A DNA stretch of 64,000 bases, taken from positions 1-64,000 of the forward strand of contig DATJVY010000152.1 of NCBI GenBank assembly GCA_035501615.1. Reading direction: 5' to 3'. Made by a program: the position numbers and the translations under genes. Origin of the DNA: RPRB01 sp035501615. GTDB lineage: Bacteria; Myxococcota; Myxococcia; Myxococcales; Myxococcaceae. Shown piece by piece: positions 15,958 through 25,372 of this stretch (within the stretch, counting starts at the first letter, position 1; each line of letters begins with the position of its first letter). The notes below the pieces were generated by a model. It searched no databases. It was not told where the DNA came from and was given only the letters and a program-made list of their open reading frames with translations.

Positions 15958-16791
15958 TCAATTGATCGCGCGGTACCGCCGCGCCTGATCGCGGAAGTAC
16001 TTGAGCCCGTTGTCCAGCGAGTTCTCCATCGCGTCCATCATCAGCACCCGGAACGAAGCCGGCGTGCCGCGGAACGACTCGTAGTACCGCTGCCGGTCGA
16101 TGGAGTGGATGATGCACGGCAGGTATGCGTGCCGGGAGAGGATGAGGTTGGACGTCATCCGCGCGACCTTCCCCGAGTGCTCGCTGAACGGGAACACCTG
16201 GAGGAACTGGAACTGGAACGTCGCCGCCTGCTTGATGGGGTGGTACTCGCGGAACTCGGTCGTCCCGGTGAACTCGATCAGCTTGTCGAGGAGAACCTGG
16301 ATCTTTGCCGGCTGGGCGATGTCGTGGAAGTACGTGCGGTGCAGCGGCATGTCCTTGCGCAGACCCGCCCGTTCGCGCTCCTTGGCCAGCTCCTTCTCCG
16401 TCCGCTCGCGCCGCTCCAGCTGGGCCCGCATCGCCTGGGCCTCGGGCGTGTTCCCGAGGAGCAGATCATGGATCCGCTTCACCGTGGCCATCGGCACGGA
16501 CGAGGCCTTGCGCCCGCTCGTGCGCGCCTCGTCCCGGATGAAGTCGATCGCTGCCTTGTGGTTGCGGATGTCGAGCACCGCGGGCAGGAGCGAGGCCTCG
16601 GGCGGAGCGCCGGTCGGGTCGAGCCCCGCGCCAAGCTCCTGCTCGTTGTACACCACGCCCTCTAGCGCGTTGTCGTGGTACACCCACGCGCGCTCGAAGC
16701 GCGCCATGAACGCTCCCGCCTTCGGGTGCTCGCCGAGGAGCTCCCGAAGCGCGTCGTTCTTGTCGTCGATGTCCTGGTAGCGTTCCTTCAA
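15958..16791 (-). CDS. Fic-like protein with a degenerate active site
   Basis: The 277-residue helical protein resembles Fic proteins but the catalytic loop HPFx(D/E)GNGR reads FPFSEHSGKVAR (residues 200-211): the catalytic His is Phe and GNGR is lost. An inhibitory-helix-like motif (HDNALEGV, residues 39-46) is present near the N-terminus, as in class II Fic proteins that self-block. AMP transfer is therefore unlikely; it may bind partners or nucleotides without transferring them. The start is a TTG without a good ribosome site and is uncertain. It is next to nfo on the same strand with about 20 bases between. Confidence 0.72.
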   Translation of the reverse strand: MKERYQDIDDKNDALRELLGEHPKAGAFMARFERAWVYHDNALEGVVYNEQELGAGLDPTGAPPEASLLPAVLDIRNHKAAIDFIRDEARTSGRKASSVPMATVKRIHDLLLGNTPEAQAMRAQLERRERTEKELAKERERAGLRKDMPLHRTYFHDIAQPAKIQVLLDKLIEFTGTTEFREYHPIKQAATFQFQFLQVFPFSEHSGKVARMTSNLILSRHAYLPCIIHSIDRQRYYESFRGTPASFRVLMMDAMENSLDNGLKYFRDQARRYRAIN

Positions 16792-17052
16792 GGGGGGCTG
16801 CGGCGCAGCGGAGGGCCGGTGAGGCTAATCGCCTCCCGCACACTGCGCAAGGGCCGGACGCACATGCCGGCCTCGTTCCACGCGACCATCGCCCCTCGGC
16901 GAGTCATGCACCGCCGACCCCGAAGCGGGGCGGAGCGCTCGGGGAGAGACCGGCCGATGGCTCGATCACTCGATCAGGCCCCCGCGCGATGCAAGACGTC
17001 GAGCGCAGTCGATCGCGAGGCCCCGAGGCTGGGTGACGTCCCCCCGGACCGT

Positions 17053-18000
17053 TCACACGTACGTCAGCCACTCCGCGTAGCGCGGCTCCTGACCCCGCAC
17101 CACCCGGAAGTAGGCCTCCTGGACCTTGCGCACCACCGGCCCGGCGGCCCCGGTGCCGATCTTCCGGTTGTCCACCTCGCGCACCGGGGTGATCTCCGCC
17201 GCCGTTCCCGAGAGGAACACCTCGTTGGAGATGTAGAGCGCGTCCCGGGTGAAGGTGACCTCCTCCACCGGGTGGCCCATGTCCTTCAGCATCCTCAGGA
17301 CGGTCCGGCGGGTGATGCCGGCGAGGATCGGCGAGGACAGCGGAGGAGTCCGCACGATGTCCTTCTTGTTCACCATGAAGATGTTCTCCCCCGATGCCTC
17401 GGCCACGAACCCAGAGATGTCGAGGAGGATCGCCTCGTCGTAGCCGGCCTGCACGGCCTCGCGCTTGGCCAGGATGCTGTTCACGTACTGCCCGGTGATC
17501 TTTCCCCGGACCATGTTCACGTTGACGTGCATGCGGGTGAAGCTCGAGACCTTTGCCCGGATCCCCTCCTTCATCCCCTTCTCCCCGAGGTACGAGCCCC
17601 AGTCCCAGGCCGTCACTGCCACCCGGGTGGGGTTCACCGCCCCGAGCCCCATCGCCCCGTCGCCCATGAAGGCGATCGGCCGGAGGTAGGCCCCGTTCGC
17701 GAAGCGCGGGCGCTGGACCCGCAGCACCTCGAGGCAGGCCTCGCACAGCTGCTCCTCGCTGTAGGGGAGGGCGAGCTGGATGATGTGGCAGCTGTCGGCG
17801 AAGCGCTTCATGTGCTCGCGCAGCCGGAACACCGCCAGCCTCCCGTCGTGGGTGCGGTAGGCCCGGATGCCCTCGAAGACCCCCAGCCCGTAGTGGAGAG
17901 CGTGGGTCATGATCGGGACGTGGCCCTGCGCCCAGGGGACGATCTTCCCGTCGAGCCAGATGCTGTCTGCGGTCAGGACCGCGTTGGAGGTCGAGCTCAT
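17053..18000 (-). CDS. ilvE: Branched-chain amino acid aminotransferase
   Basis: The 315-residue product is a fold-type IV PLP aminotransferase of the E. coli IlvE type, with HALHYGLGVFEGIRAY at the N-terminus, the PLP Lys in MVRGKITGQYVNS, and the LDISGFVAEASGENIF and SGTAAEITPV blocks. It carries out the last step of Leu, Ile and Val synthesis with glutamate as amino donor. The ATG at MSSTSN is used; a GTG five codons upstream is possible. It is the first gene of a minus-strand run, and an unexplained gap of about 700 bases lies before it. Confidence 0.94.
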   Translation of the reverse strand: MSSTSNAVLTADSIWLDGKIVPWAQGHVPIMTHALHYGLGVFEGIRAYRTHDGRLAVFRLREHMKRFADSCHIIQLALPYSEEQLCEACLEVLRVQRPRFANGAYLRPIAFMGDGAMGLGAVNPTRVAVTAWDWGSYLGEKGMKEGIRAKVSSFTRMHVNVNMVRGKITGQYVNSILAKREAVQAGYDEAILLDISGFVAEASGENIFMVNKKDIVRTPPLSSPILAGITRRTVLRMLKDMGHPVEEVTFTRDALYISNEVFLSGTAAEITPVREVDNRKIGTGAAGPVVRKVQEAYFRVVRGQEPRYAEWLTYV

Positions 18001-18716
18001 GCCGGGCCCAACCACCGCACGCCCCGGGGCCCGCAGTCAAAGGTCTCTGAGCCCAGATCAGTGCGCGCCGATCGCGCCTCGACCGCGTCCCCTGGTGCGG
18101 GGGCCGAGCCCAGTTCAGCGGCACACCGGCTCCGGGAGCCTGGATGCGCGGCGCGGGGTGTGCCGCTCCGCGAGTCTTCGTCCTGCCGCGAGGGATCGGA
18201 CGCCCGCGCCACTCGTGCGTGCGTGCCCCTGCGCGCCAGAGCCCGGACGCCCGTGTTTCGAAGCTCTCCGCGGGCGTCTCCCGTCCCGCGAGCCCGCATC
18301 CCCGCCACCCCGCGTGCGTGAACCCGGGACGAAGAGCCCCCCTCCGCGCCGCGGGAGCCCCTGCTGGCGCGCGGGCCATCGCGCGGGCGTCTCCGGGTGC
18401 GCTCGCGCAAGGGTGCGGGGCCGAGCCGTTCCTTTGGGGCGACCTCGAGTGCGCTCCGGCGAGGAGGTGCGTGCCGAGACGCTTCGCCGCGTCAGCGCGG
18501 CGAGGGGATTTCGACAAGCCCGGCCACGCCTGCAGGTCGAGGGTCATCGGCACCCCCCTCGCGTGCGCCCCGACGCGCGAGGCCTTCCGCGCTGCGACGG
18601 AGATTCGCCCCCCCGGTGCCGGGTGCGAGGCCAGTGCATCGACGCCCCCTTTGCGCAGGAGCCCGGACGCGCGGGCCCATCGTGCCGCTCCGCGAGCCTG
18701 AATCCCGATTCGACGA
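18001..18716. other. Unassigned GC-rich region
   Basis: This is the longest stretch without a recognisable gene. It contains internally duplicated phrases such as TGCCGCTCCGCGAG (18159 and 18683), GCGGGCGTCTCC (about 18273 and 18386) and AGCCCGGACGC. A weak relative of the REP core, GGTCTCTGAGCCC, lies at about 18044-18056. Open frames here are Arg/Ala/Pro-rich on both strands, as expected by chance at this GC. It should hold the ilvE promoter. It may be decayed coding DNA. Confidence 0.35.
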
Positions 18717-20789
18717 CTAAGAGCTCTTCTGCTGCGACAGCCGGGCCGCCCAGGTCAGGATGCTCAGCTCCCGGAGCGCCTCTGTGCACGCGGGGTTGCA
18801 CTCCACCGCCTTCTCGTACTCCGCCTGGGCCTCGGTCGTCTGGCCCAGTGCCTTGTGCACGTGCCCCTTGTAGAGGTGGGCCCGGTCCAGGGCCGGGCTC
18901 CGCTCCACTGCGCTCCCGAGCAGGAGGAGCGCCTGCCGTCCGGCGTCGGCGTCGACTGGAGCCCGGGCGTGCGTGGCCCAGCCCAAGAGCGCCAGGAACT
19001 CCCCCTCGTCGGGCTGGAGCCGCACCGCCTCGGCGAACGCCGTGTGCGCTCCCGGGACGTCACCCGCGGCCAGCAGCTGCTCGCCCTTCCGGAAGGCGCT
19101 CTCGGCCTCGAGCATCCGCCCCACCGCCTCGCCCACCTCGTGCTTCACGCCGCCGGCGTGCAGCTCCGCTCGGTAGCGGGCCCGGGATGCAGGGTCGATC
19201 AGGGTGTCGTGTGCCTTTCCCACCAGCTCGGCGATCTGCTGCACCACCCCCTGCACCTCGCCCGAGTCGACCGGACCGTCGACCCGGTACTCGCGCAGGA
19301 GCTCGACTGCCGCCGTCCGAACGGCCTCCGCCGGTGCATCCGGGAGAAGCCCCAGGAGCTCGAAGTAGTCCATCCGCCGCATCGCCGCGAGCGTGCCCAG
19401 GAGTCGCTGCCGGAGGTGCCCTTCGTCCTCGGTGGCCGGGACCTCGTCCTCCAGCTCCAGCACCTCCTCGTCGTCGTCCCACGGGCGGTCGGCCGGGGCG
19501 GGGGCCGCGGGCGCCGTCACCCGCGGGGGCAGGGGAGGGCCCACCCGGCGCTCGGGCCGGAGCTCCACCATCTGCGACGCGAGCAGCGCATACAGGAACC
19601 GATCGGTGTCCAGCGGCGAGAGCGGGCCGCGGCGGCGCAGCTCCCGCACCGTCCGGGTGCCGTCCATCAGCGCGAGGAGCCCCGACTCCTCCTCCCCGAG
19701 CGACATGTCCTGCGCGGCGAAGAGCGGGTCCTCGGAGGGATGCACGTAGCGGCTCGCCACGTCGCCCAGCGCCTCGCGGAGCCGGGCCTGGTCGTAGCTC
19801 CGCTTCACGCCCTCGTAGACGATGGCCGCCGTCGACATCTGCAGCCGCACGGTCTCGGCCGGAGGCTGGGCACGGGGATTGAACTGGAACTCGCCCTTCT
19901 TCCAGCCGAAGACCTCCAGGAGCTTGAGCCGCAGCTGGAGCTCGAGCGCGTAGCGGAGGTTGTGGGGGCTGATGCACCCCATCTCGATGAGCACCGTGCC
20001 CTGCTGGCGCCCCTCGGCCTTCATCCGCTTCAGCGACTCCTCGCAGTCCGTCTCGGAGATCATCCGCTCGCGGACCATCACCCGCCCGAGGCATTCGCTG
20101 AGCCGGTTGCTCTTCACGCTCTCCGGGGCCCCGGTGCGGAAGAACACGATCTTCTTCACCTTGTCCCGCCGGAGCAGGAGCCCTCCGGTGGCGCGCCGGC
20201 GGTGCAGGTCCGCCAGCAGCTCCGGGAAGGCTCGAGACCCGAAGTCTCCGCGCTCCGTCGGCGTCGCGCTCGGCTCGCCCCCGCTCGACTCGGCCGTGGA
20301 CTCGACCAGCGACGCCTCGGCCTCTGCCCGAGGATCGGCCAGCGGCTCGGTCGACGGTTCGGGGGTACCATTGGTCGGAGGCGGGGGTGGAGGCTGCGGA
20401 AACCGCTCCCCGAGCACCCCCTCGAGCTTGCCGAAGAGCTGGTTGAGCTTGAAGGGCTTCTCGACGAATCCCGCGGCGCCATGGCGCTCCACCGCCTGCA
20501 CCTGGTGCATCTTCGTCTTGTAGATCCCGGAGAGCATGAGCACCGGCGTCTTCTCGCCCCGCGGGGTGCTCTTGATGCGGCGCGCGACCTCGTACCCATT
20601 CAGCGCGGGGAGCAGCACGTCGAGCAGCACCACGTCGAAGGGCTGGCGCTCGAACGCCGCCAGGGCCGACTCGCCGTCGCGCTCCACCGTGACCCGGAAG
20701 CCCTGCCTGGCGAGCGCGTCCGCCAGCATGCGCTGGACGTTGCGGTCGTCGTCGACCACCAGCACGTGGACGGGCTCCGTGGGGGCCAC
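18717..20789 (-). CDS. Receiver-PATAN(DUF4388)-J-domain-TPR regulator
   Basis: The 690-residue product begins with an intact receiver domain (VHVLVVDDDRN, Asp in VVLLDVLLP, Lys in GFVEKPF), followed by a proline-rich linker near residues 130-140. A DUF4388/PATAN region follows (from about residue 180), then a degenerate J-domain (MDYFELLGLLPDAPAEAVR to ARYRAEL) without an HPD, and TPR repeats at the C-terminus. Such chimeras are typical of myxobacterial signalling. The GTG at 20789 has AGGAAGG 9 bases upstream; a GTG at 20816 overlapping the glnE stop is the alternative. It lies directly downstream of glnE. Confidence 0.85.
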   Translation of the reverse strand: MAPTEPVHVLVVDDDRNVQRMLADALARQGFRVTVERDGESALAAFERQPFDVVLLDVLLPALNGYEVARRIKSTPRGEKTPVLMLSGIYKTKMHQVQAVERHGAAGFVEKPFKLNQLFGKLEGVLGERFPQPPPPPPTNGTPEPSTEPLADPRAEAEASLVESTAESSGGEPSATPTERGDFGSRAFPELLADLHRRRATGGLLLRRDKVKKIVFFRTGAPESVKSNRLSECLGRVMVRERMISETDCEESLKRMKAEGRQQGTVLIEMGCISPHNLRYALELQLRLKLLEVFGWKKGEFQFNPRAQPPAETVRLQMSTAAIVYEGVKRSYDQARLREALGDVASRYVHPSEDPLFAAQDMSLGEEESGLLALMDGTRTVRELRRRGPLSPLDTDRFLYALLASQMVELRPERRVGPPLPPRVTAPAAPAPADRPWDDDEEVLELEDEVPATEDEGHLRQRLLGTLAAMRRMDYFELLGLLPDAPAEAVRTAAVELLREYRVDGPVDSGEVQGVVQQIAELVGKAHDTLIDPASRARYRAELHAGGVKHEVGEAVGRMLEAESAFRKGEQLLAAGDVPGAHTAFAEAVRLQPDEGEFLALLGWATHARAPVDADAGRQALLLLGSAVERSPALDRAHLYKGHVHKALGQTTEAQAEYEKAVECNPACTEALRELSILTWAARLSQQKSS

Positions 20790-20812
20790 CTGGGGTGTCC
20801 TTCCTACCACGC

Positions 20813-23800
20813 TCACTGCTCGAGGACACGGACGTAGGCCGCCCGGACTGCGGCCGCCACTGCCCGGTACTCCGACAGGAACGCACCACCGGCGTCCGGT
20901 CCGCCGTACCCCAGCCTCCGCGCGAGCAGGAGCAGCGGCCTCCCGCGGGTGGGCAGGTGCTGCAGCGCCCGCCCGTGCACCAGCCGCTGGCGGTTCTCCA
21001 CCCGGCGCAGGAAGAGGTAGCCCTGCCGGAGCCGGGCCGCGTCCTCCCGCCGCAGCTTCCCGCTCGCTGCGAGTGACTCCAGCGCCTCCAGCGTCCCCGG
21101 CTGGCGCACCGCAGGCATCGCCCCACCGTGGAGGAGCTGCAGGAACTGGGTGGCGAACTCCACGTCCACCAGTCCCCCCTGGCCGGTCTTCGGATTCAGC
21201 TGCTCGACCGACTCGGCCGCCACCTCCCGCTCCATCCGCATCCGGAGCCGGTGAATCTCCTCCGCGGCTCCGTCGGGCAGGGGGCGCTCCCAGACCAGGG
21301 GGGCGAGCGCCGTGCTCAGCAACCGCTCGCCGTAGGCAACGTCCCCGGCCACCGCCCGCGCCTTGATCAGCGCCTGACGCTCCCAGAGCTGTGCGCGGCG
21401 GGCGTGGTGCTCGAGCAGTGACTCCTCGCTCACCACGAGGGGCCCCTGGTTTCCCGAGGGCCGGAGCCGGGTGTCCACTTGGTACAGGCGACCCTCCCGG
21501 AACTGGAGGGTGAGCAGCGAGAGCAGCCGCTGCACCAGCCGGGCGAAGTACTCGTGGTGTCCGAGACGGCCCGCGGGTCCACCGGTGGTCTCCTCGTCGG
21601 CGCTCGAACCGTAGACGAAGAGCAGATCGAGGTCCGAGTGGTAGCCGAGCTCGTGGCCGCCCAGCTTCCCCATCCCCAGCACCGCGAACGGGGCCCGCCG
21701 GCCATCGCGCATTCGAGGCTGCCCCCAGCGCGCCCGCGCGTGCTCGGCGGCGAGCAGCACCGCGTGGTCCAGGAGCCCTTCGGCGAGCGCCGTGAGCTGC
21801 CTGGCCACCTCCGGCACCTCGAGCTCCCCGGCGATGTCGCCGAGGCCGATCCGGAGCACCTCCTCGTTCTTGAACCGGCGGAGCGCGCCCAGGAGCTGCT
21901 CCGGGTCGTCCGTCACCCGCGCGGCCCGGCCGTCCAGCTCGCTGCGGATGCGCTCCGGCGGCTTGTGCAGCGCCTCGGCGTCCCAGGAGACCAGCTGGTC
22001 CAGGAGCTCGGGAGTCCGCACCAGCTCGGCGCTGAGGTAGGCGCTCTGCCCGAAGAGGTCGAGCAGCCGCCGCGCCACCGCCGGCCGCTGGTGGAGCAAT
22101 CTCAGGTATCCGGCCGGGACCGAGAGCGCCGAGGCGAACTCGGCCAGGTAGAAGAGGGCCTGGTCGGGATCCGGGCTCCGCGCCGCACCCTGCAGCAGCT
22201 GAAGCGCGATCGCCGACGGGCCGGGCCCCTCCTCGAGACGCGCGGCCGCCAGCACCCGCCGCAGTCGCTGGACCGAGGCCAGCGCCGCCTGCCCATCGTC
22301 GAAGCCACGGCGGAGGAGCGCCTCGATCCGCCCGGCGTCGTCCACGTCGTCGTCCAGGGCGAGGACGAGGTCCGGGTCCTTGGGCAGCTCGCCGCGCGCC
22401 TCCTGGCCGAGCAGGACGTGGAACGCCTGGGCGACGTAGCTCCGGTGCCGGTCGAGCTCGGCGTCGAGCCCGCTGGCGTCGGCGAACCCGAGGCTGCGCC
22501 CGAGCCGCTCCCTCTCGGGCCCCGGAGGCGGCAGCGCCTGCGTCTGTCGGTCGTTCACCATCTGCAGCCGGTTCTCCACGCGGCGGAGGAAGGCGTAGGC
22601 CTCGAGCAGCCGGTCGGCATCGGCCTGCGAGAGAAGGCCCGCCTCCACCAGCCGGCGCAGCGCCCGCTGGGTGGAGCGCACCCTCAACGAGGAATTCCGG
22701 CCCCCGTGGAGCAGCTGGAGGGCCGCGGCGACGAACTCCACCTCGCGGATGCCACCCGGGCCGAGCTTCACGTCGCTCTCCCGCGCGGTGCTGCGCAGGT
22801 CGATCTGCATCTTGAGATCGCGGAGAGCCTCCACGGCCCCCAGGTCGAGCGTCCGCCGCCAGACGAACGGCCCCAGCTCTTCGAGCAGCTGCTGCCCCAG
22901 GGCGAGGTCCCCCGCCACGGGGCGAGCCTTGATCCACGCCGCGCGCTCCCAGGTGCGGCCCTGCTGCTCGTAGTACTGGAGCATCGCCGGGAGCGAGGAG
23001 ACTGCAGCGCCTGCGCGCCCCTGGGGGCGCAGGTCCAGGTCCACCCGGAAGCAGAACCCGTCCTCGGTGACCGTGGACATCGCCCGTGCCAGCGCCTCGG
23101 TCAGGCGCGTGTAGTAGGTGACCGTCGGGACCGAGCCGGCGCTCCCCCCCTCGGTCATCCCGTCGCCCCGGTGCACCAGGACCAGGTCGATGTCCGAGCT
23201 CCAGTTGAGGTCCTCGCCCCCGAGCTTTCCGAGGCCCAGCACGACGAACCCCTCGGGGACCGGCGCGCCGTAGCGGCCTCGGAGCGGTGCCTCGAGGCGC
23301 GGCAGCGCGCCCCGGAGCAGCGCCTCGGCGAGCGCCGTCTGCTCCCGGCCCAGCGTCTCCATCGGCGCCCCGAGCCACGCGTCGCGCGCCGCGAGCCGGA
23401 GCGCCTGCCGTGCCTTGAAGCGCCGCAGCCTCCGGTGCAGCTCCTCCGGACCTTTCCCCTCCGCGCGGGAGAGCACCGAGCCCAGCGCCCGGTCGAGCGC
23501 CGGCCCGGTCAGCGGAACCGGGGTGCTCGTGCTCCGGTAGACCCAGCGGAGGAGGCCGGGGCGGGTCATGAGGAGGCGCTGCATCGACTCGCTGGCCAGG
23601 ACCAGCCGCGTGGCCAGCGCCTCCGCTCCCGGCGCGCCCACCACGGCCTCCTGGAGTCGGAGCAACCCCCGGGTGACCTGCTCGATCTCGCCCGTCGCCT
23701 GGATGGCCTCGACGAGCGCCGCGGCCCGCTCCTCGCCTAGGCGGGTGGTGAGTGTCTCGAGCTCCCGCGCGGTGCGCTCCGGTAGCCCGAGCGTTCCCGG

Positions 23801-23815
23801 CCCGGCGGTGGTCAC
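20813..23815 (-). CDS. glnE: Bifunctional glutamine synthetase adenylyltransferase/deadenylyltransferase
   Basis: The 1000-residue protein has two nucleotidyltransferase domains. The N-terminal one carries LGKLGGEDLNWSSDIDLV (deadenylylation) and the C-terminal one MGKLGGHELGYHSDLDLLF (adenylylation), joined by a helical regulatory region. It controls glutamine synthetase by adding or removing AMP in response to PII and glutamine. Both Asp-x-Asp metal sites are intact, so both activities are expected. No glnB or glnA is in the window. The GTG start overlaps the stop of the MoxR gene. Confidence 0.96.
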   Translation of the reverse strand: MTTAGPGTLGLPERTARELETLTTRLGEERAAALVEAIQATGEIEQVTRGLLRLQEAVVGAPGAEALATRLVLASESMQRLLMTRPGLLRWVYRSTSTPVPLTGPALDRALGSVLSRAEGKGPEELHRRLRRFKARQALRLAARDAWLGAPMETLGREQTALAEALLRGALPRLEAPLRGRYGAPVPEGFVVLGLGKLGGEDLNWSSDIDLVLVHRGDGMTEGGSAGSVPTVTYYTRLTEALARAMSTVTEDGFCFRVDLDLRPQGRAGAAVSSLPAMLQYYEQQGRTWERAAWIKARPVAGDLALGQQLLEELGPFVWRRTLDLGAVEALRDLKMQIDLRSTARESDVKLGPGGIREVEFVAAALQLLHGGRNSSLRVRSTQRALRRLVEAGLLSQADADRLLEAYAFLRRVENRLQMVNDRQTQALPPPGPERERLGRSLGFADASGLDAELDRHRSYVAQAFHVLLGQEARGELPKDPDLVLALDDDVDDAGRIEALLRRGFDDGQAALASVQRLRRVLAAARLEEGPGPSAIALQLLQGAARSPDPDQALFYLAEFASALSVPAGYLRLLHQRPAVARRLLDLFGQSAYLSAELVRTPELLDQLVSWDAEALHKPPERIRSELDGRAARVTDDPEQLLGALRRFKNEEVLRIGLGDIAGELEVPEVARQLTALAEGLLDHAVLLAAEHARARWGQPRMRDGRRAPFAVLGMGKLGGHELGYHSDLDLLFVYGSSADEETTGGPAGRLGHHEYFARLVQRLLSLLTLQFREGRLYQVDTRLRPSGNQGPLVVSEESLLEHHARRAQLWERQALIKARAVAGDVAYGERLLSTALAPLVWERPLPDGAAEEIHRLRMRMEREVAAESVEQLNPKTGQGGLVDVEFATQFLQLLHGGAMPAVRQPGTLEALESLAASGKLRREDAARLRQGYLFLRRVENRQRLVHGRALQHLPTRGRPLLLLARRLGYGGPDAGGAFLSEYRAVAAAVRAAYVRVLEQ

Positions 23816-24816
23816 GGCGTGGCGATCTGCCCCAGCTGGGCGCGCACCTTCTCCACGTCGGTGGCGTGCTTGAGGAGCACGTTCAGCGTCGCCCCGACCA
23901 GCTCGGGCGAGAGGGACTCGGCGTTGAGCAGCACCAGGCTTCGGGCCCAGTCCAGCGTCTCGCTGATCGACGGGGGCTTCTTCAGTTCCAGGCCCCGGAT
24001 GCGCTCCACCGCGCCCACCACCTGGCCCGCGAGCGCCGCCGGCACCTCGGGGGCCCGGGTCCGGACGATGCGCAGCTCGCGCTCCCGTTCGGGGAAGTCG
24101 ATGTGGAGGTGGAGGCAGCGGCGCTTGAGCGCGTCCGACAGCTCACGGGCCGCGTTCGAGGTCAGAACCGAGCGCGGGACCGAGCGGGCGCGCAGGGTGC
24201 CCAGCTCGGGGATGGTCACCGCCGCGTCTGCCAGCACCTCGAGGAGGAAGGCCTCGAACTCGGGATCCGCCTTGTCCACCTCGTCCACCAGCAGGAGCGC
24301 GGGGGCCGCCGACAGGAGCGCCTTGAGGATCGGACGGGGGAGCAGAAAGCGTTCGGAGAAGAACACCGCGTCGCCGGCGGCGATCCGGTCGGCGGCCTCG
24401 GCGAGCGTCGTCGTCCCGGCGAGCGCCTCTCCGAGCTTGTCCCTGAGGATCTGCGTGTAGAGCAGCTGCTTGCTGTACTCCCACTCGTACAGCGCCTTCG
24501 CCTCGTCGAGGCCCTCGTAGCACTGGAGGCGGAATAGCGGGCGGCCCAGGGCAGCGGCCATCGCCCGGGCGAACTCGGTCTTGCCCACGCCAGCCGGGCC
24601 CTCGACCAGGATGGGCTTCTCCAGCCGGTCGGCGAGGAACGCGGCGGTCGCGATCTCGGTGGACGCCAGGTAGCCCGTCGCCTCGAGGCGGGCCAGGGCG
24701 TCTGTCACGGAGGTGAACCCTCGTGGCACCCCAGGGGAAGAGGGCGTCGATGTGGCGGGAGTTTCCACAGTGAGTTGCCGTCCCTGTTTCTCGCCGGCCA
24801 CCGGGCCGATGCGCAT
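23812..24816 (-). CDS. MoxR-type AAA ATPase
   Basis: The 334-residue product carries Walker A (GPAGVGKTE), Walker B (LLLVDEVDKAD), a sensor-1 region (RSVLTSNAARELSDALKRRC) and the MoxR lid helices. MoxR ATPases act with VWA-domain partners as chaperones for metal insertion or complex assembly; the VWA partner is not in the visible neighbourhood. The ATG at 24816 is the most likely start; its N-terminal 30 residues are not conserved. It leads a three-gene minus-strand operon with glnE and the receiver-PATAN gene. Confidence 0.88.
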   Translation of the reverse strand: MRIGPVAGEKQGRQLTVETPATSTPSSPGVPRGFTSVTDALARLEATGYLASTEIATAAFLADRLEKPILVEGPAGVGKTEFARAMAAALGRPLFRLQCYEGLDEAKALYEWEYSKQLLYTQILRDKLGEALAGTTTLAEAADRIAAGDAVFFSERFLLPRPILKALLSAAPALLLVDEVDKADPEFEAFLLEVLADAAVTIPELGTLRARSVPRSVLTSNAARELSDALKRRCLHLHIDFPERERELRIVRTRAPEVPAALAGQVVGAVERIRGLELKKPPSISETLDWARSLVLLNAESLSPELVGATLNVLLKHATDVEKVRAQLGQIATP

Positions 24817-24919
24817 CTCGTGGATATCAGAGGCGAGGCGGCCGGGCACGAAGGTGGTCCGGGGCGTGCATTCGAAGCGGGTCGACGGGGCCGGACCGGC
24901 CCCCGGTCGAGGTGACATC

Positions 24920-25141
24920 GTGACGTCGCGCGGCGTGAAGACGGGGTTGGGACTGCTGGCGTTGCTCCTGCCGGGCGGCCTCCTCCTCCTGATCGGGTGG
25001 GTGCTGGTGCGTGCCCTCGCCCGGGCGACCGCGCGAATCCGCTCCGACGCGAGCTTTCCCGCGGAGGGGGGGCACCTGCGGGACCTGGTGGGGCGGCTGA
25101 GCTTCCGTGACGTGCTCCGCGAAGCCCGGGCCGCGCTCTAA
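24920..25141 (+). CDS. Small single-TM membrane protein
   Basis: The 73-residue product has one strong membrane helix (LGLLALLLPGGLLLLIGWVL) followed by a basic turn and a soluble tail of about 35 residues. GAGGTG lies 5 bases before the GTG. It is divergent from the MoxR gene by about 100 bases, and a large hairpin follows its stop. No family recognised. Confidence 0.6.
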   Translation: MTSRGVKTGLGLLALLLPGGLLLLIGWVLVRALARATARIRSDASFPAEGGHLRDLVGRLSFRDVLREARAAL

Positions 25142-25150
25142 GGAGTGACC

Positions 25151-25204
25151 GGTCACCGGCGGAACCCTCCCGCGGGTCGATTCCCGAGGGGGCCGCCGGT
25201 GACC
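25151..25204. terminator. Long perfect inverted repeat, probable bidirectional terminator
   Basis: GGTCACCGGCGG (25151-25162) is perfectly complementary to CCGCCGGTGACC (25193-25204). The 30-base loop holds a further CCCTC/GAGGG stem. It starts ten bases after the stop of the small membrane protein and lies in a convergent intergenic region. There is no long T-run. Confidence 0.55.
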
Positions 25205-25240
25205 TTCGGGGTGACGCTGACCCACTCCCCGCTCCGGGCC

Positions 25241-25300
25241 CGAAACGAGTTCTCCGAAACGAGTTCCCGAAACGAGTTCTCTGAGACGTCGCTCTAGAGG
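25241..25300 (+). repeat. REP-like element R5
   Basis: Three left arms CGAAACGAGTTC (25241, 25255, 25268) lead into the 19-mer CGAGTTCTCTGAGACGTCG (25273-25291; core TCTCTGAGA at 25278-25286). A CTCTAGAGG palindrome follows. It lies between the large hairpin and element R6. Confidence 0.75.
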
Positions 25301-25372
25301 AGGTCGCTCGGGCGTCGTCGTCCGCTGGGCTCCGTTCCTACGAGAAAATCGGAGTCCTCCGGGAATTGGAGT

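Noticed and set aside
18044..18056. Eighth copy of the REP-like core (GGTCTCTGAGCCC)
   Set aside because: Only the central part matches; the outer CGAG/TCG pairs and tandem arms are missing, so it could be chance.
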